Assembly: GCF_900116205.1 (NCBI RefSeq)
Contig: NZ_FOZS01000003.1
Coordinates: forward strand, 124,001 to 188,000
Direction: 5' to 3'
DNA length: 64,000 bases
From: Halostagnicola kamekurae
GTDB taxonomy: Archaea > Halobacteriota > Halobacteria > Halobacteriales > Natrialbaceae
Position numbers and translations under genes: made by a program. The notes under the pieces were generated by a model. That model was not told the DNA's origin, ran no database searches, and saw only the letters and a list, made by a program, of their open reading frames with translations. This document shows positions 61,748 to 64,000 of the stretch, in pieces (the first letter of the stretch is position 1; each line of letters begins with the position of its first letter).

Positions 61748-63220
61748 ATGCCTGACAACGGCTCACAGGGAACGAGAACGGACGGCGCGGGCGTGTCGCG
61801 GCGAACAGTCCTCAACGCGGTGGGCACGGCAGGGGTGACCGGCGTCTCGGTCGGGCTCGCCGGCTGCATCTACGGCGGAAGCGGCGGCGCAGACGGCGTC
61901 GTCTGGGGGTTCGACCCGGACGCCGCCGAGGCCGTCGGCGACGAGATAGTCGACCTCTGTCACGAAAACGGGTTGAGCGAGGACATCGACGTCACGCTAC
62001 AGCCGGGCGACAGCGACACGGGCGCCCGTCGAGATACGTACACGAACCTGTTACAGGCCCAGGAGACGGAGCCGGATCTCTTCCTGATGGACAACGGCTG
62101 GGTCAACACGTTCATCCAGCGCGACGACATCGCCAACCTCAGCGAAGAACTCGAGCAGTCCGAACTCGACCGGATCGACGAGGAGTACTTCGAGACATTC
62201 ACCGAAACCGCCCGCGACCCGGAGAGCGGTGACCTGTACGGTGTACCGCTGTTTCCGGACTACGCGACGATGCAGTACCGCAAGGATTTCGCCAGGGAGG
62301 CGGGCTACGACGACGGCGATTTCGAGGAGTGGGCGACCGAGCCGATGACCTGGTCCGAGTGGGCCGATGTCACCGAAGACATCGTGGCAAACTCCGACGC
62401 CTCCTACGGGTTGGCCACGCAGTTCGACGTCTACGAGGGGACCGCCTGCTGTTCGTGGAACGAGGTCATGACTTCCTTTGGCGGCGCGTACTTCGGCGGC
62501 GAGGAGTACCTCTTCGGTCCGGTTGGCGACCGACCGATCACGGTCGACGAACCAGAGTTCATCGACGCGCTGCGCATGATGTACACCTTCGTCGCTACCG
62601 AGCGCGACGAGCACACGCTCGAGGAGTATCCGACCGGGCTCGCGACCCCGTCGATCACGTCGTGGATCGAAGAAGACGCGAGACAGGCGATCGCGAGTGG
62701 CGAGGCGGCCATGCAGCGAAACTGGCCGTACGCGATCGTCGACACGATCGAGAGCGACGAGAACGACGTCTCCGCCGAGGATTACGGCGCGATGCCGATT
62801 CCCTACGCTGTCTCCGAGGACGAGGCCGCCCAGCCGGGGGCGGGCGGGACGACGTCGGCACTCGGCGGCTGGCACGTCGTGCTCAACCCGTACTCCGAGC
62901 GGAAAGAAGACGCCCTCGAGGTCATGCGAATGACGATGGCAGACGACTTCAATCTGGGCCTGTTCGAGCTCTGGGGGTGGATCCCACCGAAACCCGGCCT
63001 GTTCGAAACGGAGCAAGCGACGGAGATCGAACCGATCGGCGACTACATGGAGACGCTCCGAGTCGCCGGTGAGAACGCGATGCCACGCCCCGCCACGACC
63101 GAGTGGACGAACCAGTCGGGCGTCATCGCCGAGGAAGTCAACCAGGCGGTCGCAGGCGAGAAGGCTCCGGAAGACGCCGCCGCCGATCTCCAGGAGAGTC
63201 TCGAGGAAACCGAATCCTAA
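61748..63220 (+). CDS. sugar ABC transporter substrate-binding lipoprotein
   Basis: A 490-residue protein. A Tat signal (SRRTVLNAVGTAGVTGVSVG) and lipobox LAGC are at residues 18-42, then a Gly-rich linker. The extracellular solute-binding family 1 fold is seen in QAQETEPDLFLMDNGWVNTF and LYGVPLFPDYATMQYRKDF, typical of sugar binders. Tat export and lipid anchoring at the outside face are usual for haloarchaea. It follows the TrmB gene and precedes the permease by 2 bp. Confidence 0.9.
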   Translation: MPDNGSQGTRTDGAGVSRRTVLNAVGTAGVTGVSVGLAGCIYGGSGGADGVVWGFDPDAAEAVGDEIVDLCHENGLSEDIDVTLQPGDSDTGARRDTYTNLLQAQETEPDLFLMDNGWVNTFIQRDDIANLSEELEQSELDRIDEEYFETFTETARDPESGDLYGVPLFPDYATMQYRKDFAREAGYDDGDFEEWATEPMTWSEWADVTEDIVANSDASYGLATQFDVYEGTACCSWNEVMTSFGGAYFGGEEYLFGPVGDRPITVDEPEFIDALRMMYTFVATERDEHTLEEYPTGLATPSITSWIEEDARQAIASGEAAMQRNWPYAIVDTIESDENDVSAEDYGAMPIPYAVSEDEAAQPGAGGTTSALGGWHVVLNPYSERKEDALEVMRMTMADDFNLGLFELWGWIPPKPGLFETEQATEIEPIGDYMETLRVAGENAMPRPATTEWTNQSGVIAEEVNQAVAGEKAPEDAAADLQESLEETES

Positions 63221-63222
63221 CG

Positions 63223-64000
63223 ATGAGTACCGAAAACAAGTCGAGCGGCCCCGCTCGAGAATCGCGGCGATCAGGGCCGCTCGTGCGAACCGTGCGGTGG
63301 ATGGAGAACCTCGGCGAAACGGGGTTCGCGTACTTCCTGTTGACGCCGGTGTTTCTCGTGCTCGGCGCGGTCGCCCTGTACCCGCTCTTGCGGACGTTCG
63401 AACTCTCCCTGTACGCGAACGTCCTCAGCGACGCCGAGTTCGTCGGCCTCGAGAACTACGCGGCGCTTCTCAGCGGCGAGGCCAGCGCGGAGTTGCCGGG
63501 GACCACGACGTTCCTTCCCGAAAACGTTCGGACGAGCGCCACGTTCCCGTTCGTCCACGTCGAGGGACTCCTTCGAAGCGCGCTCGTCGTGACACTGTTG
63601 TTTACCGTCGTGAGCGTTTTGTTCGAGACCATCATCGGCTTCGGACAGGCGCTGGTGCTGGACCAGGACTTCCGCGGTCGGCGCTGGGTCCGCGCGGCGA
63701 TCATCATCCCGTGGGCGATTCCGATCGTTATCCAGGGCATGATCTTCTTTCTCATGTTCGATCCGACGGCCGGCTTTCTCACCGAATACCTCGGGCCGCT
63801 CGGGATCGTCGCACAGCAAAACACCTTGAACGATCCGACGAGTTCGCTACTGATCATCACGGTAGCCGACATCTGGAAGACGACGGCGTTCATGGCCCTG
63901 CTCATACTCGCCGGTCTCCAGAGCATCGACCGGAACCTCTACGAGGTCGCGAGGGTCGCCGGCGCGAGCCGCTGGCAGCAGTTCAAGCTGATCACGCTCC
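63223..64000 (+). CDS. sugar ABC transporter permease (partial, runs off the window)
   Basis: The first about 259 residues are visible. A hydrophobic helix begins near residue 35 (AYFLLTPVFLVLGAVALYPL), the MalF/UgpA-like start; IGFGQALVLDQDFRGRRWV and RAAIIIPWAIPIVIQGMIFF follow. The EAA loop begins YEVARVAGASRWQQFKLITL at the edge. It forms the membrane channel with a second permease and an ATPase expected just beyond. The start codon ATG is at 63223, directly after the binding-protein stop. Confidence 0.92.
   Translation, partial: MSTENKSSGPARESRRSGPLVRTVRWMENLGETGFAYFLLTPVFLVLGAVALYPLLRTFELSLYANVLSDAEFVGLENYAALLSGEASAELPGTTTFLPENVRTSATFPFVHVEGLLRSALVVTLLFTVVSVLFETIIGFGQALVLDQDFRGRRWVRAAIIIPWAIPIVIQGMIFFLMFDPTAGFLTEYLGPLGIVAQQNTLNDPTSSLLIITVADIWKTTAFMALLILAGLQSIDRNLYEVARVAGASRWQQFKLITL

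Noticed and set aside
1-64000. tRNA, rRNA and CRISPR arrays.
   Set aside because: I scanned for tRNA-like ends and regularly spaced repeats of 28-37 bp with unique spacers and saw none; the repeats present are direct tandem without spacers.

Overview
The window is haloarchaeal chromosome. The coding DNA is GC-rich with GC-rich third positions, and the predicted proteins are strongly acidic (Asp/Glu rich, few Lys). Many genes look leaderless, with a TATA-like box about 25 bp before the ATG. Signature families include DpsA, DUF7260, HTH_10 regulators, Tat-type lipoprotein signals and small CPxCG zinc proteins. A member of the Natrialbales (Natrinema/Haloterrigena-like) is my best guess, but the sequence alone does not prove a genus.

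Layout. 1-7041: a truncated DedA-like gene, a YdjM-type membrane hydrolase, a flippase-like membrane protein, two alkaline-phosphatase-superfamily (sulfatase-like) enzymes and two GT4 glycosyltransferases, probably a surface glycan or glycolipid locus. 7211-9451: a small glycine-rich membrane protein, a tandem UspA protein and a sugar-nucleotide epimerase whose catalytic Lys is Met. 9599-12498: proC-proB-proA with 8-nt overlaps. 12540-18155: regulators, a PNPOx-like flavoprotein, a cupin, a CNNM/CBS membrane protein, UspA and DpsA. 18288-24151: an iron-responsive region. Four inverted repeats (TTTAGG-N4-CCTAAA core) sit between TATA box and start codon, ahead of a 55-aa protein, a DUF7260-DtxR operon and two siderophore-type substrate-binding lipoproteins (one followed by a flavoprotein). 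Two CrcB fluoride channels lie inside it. 24277-28428: a HEAT-repeat protein and a NitT/TauT-type ABC transporter.

28429-37969 is an accessory island with lower GC. It holds a truncated membrane-anchor gene, two relics of IS200/IS605-type right ends in opposite orientation, an IS4-type transposase broken by one amber codon, a C45-type peptidase, and a ParA ATPase with an acidic/Ser-rich partner. Four 13-bp iterons lie upstream of parA, followed by about 800 bp of AT-rich gene-free DNA, small membrane proteins, a decayed vapBC pair and a UspA protein.

37970-55553 is a catabolic region. It holds a giant FAD/Fe-S (GlcD-GlpC type) oxidoreductase, a soluble chemotaxis transducer, an MBL hydrolase, an acyl-CoA synthetase-like protein (A10 Lys replaced by Thr), an IclR regulator, an ADP-forming acyl-CoA synthetase alpha/beta pair, gentisate 1,2-dioxygenase, a FAH-family hydrolase, an aldehyde dehydrogenase and an orphan ADP-forming synthetase alpha subunit. 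Together they suggest aromatic acid degradation through gentisate.

56031-64000 is a sugar module: PfkB kinase, Gfo/Idh/MocA dehydrogenase, sugar isomerase/epimerase, KDPG-type aldolase, a divergent TrmB regulator, and a sugar ABC transporter whose permease runs off the window. It fits sugar uptake feeding an Entner-Doudoroff-like route.

Several intergenic regions carry degenerate 20-37 bp tandem repeats. The best candidates for something new are the ParA/partner/iteron cassette and the geometrically uniform iron-box regulon with a leaderless leader ORF.
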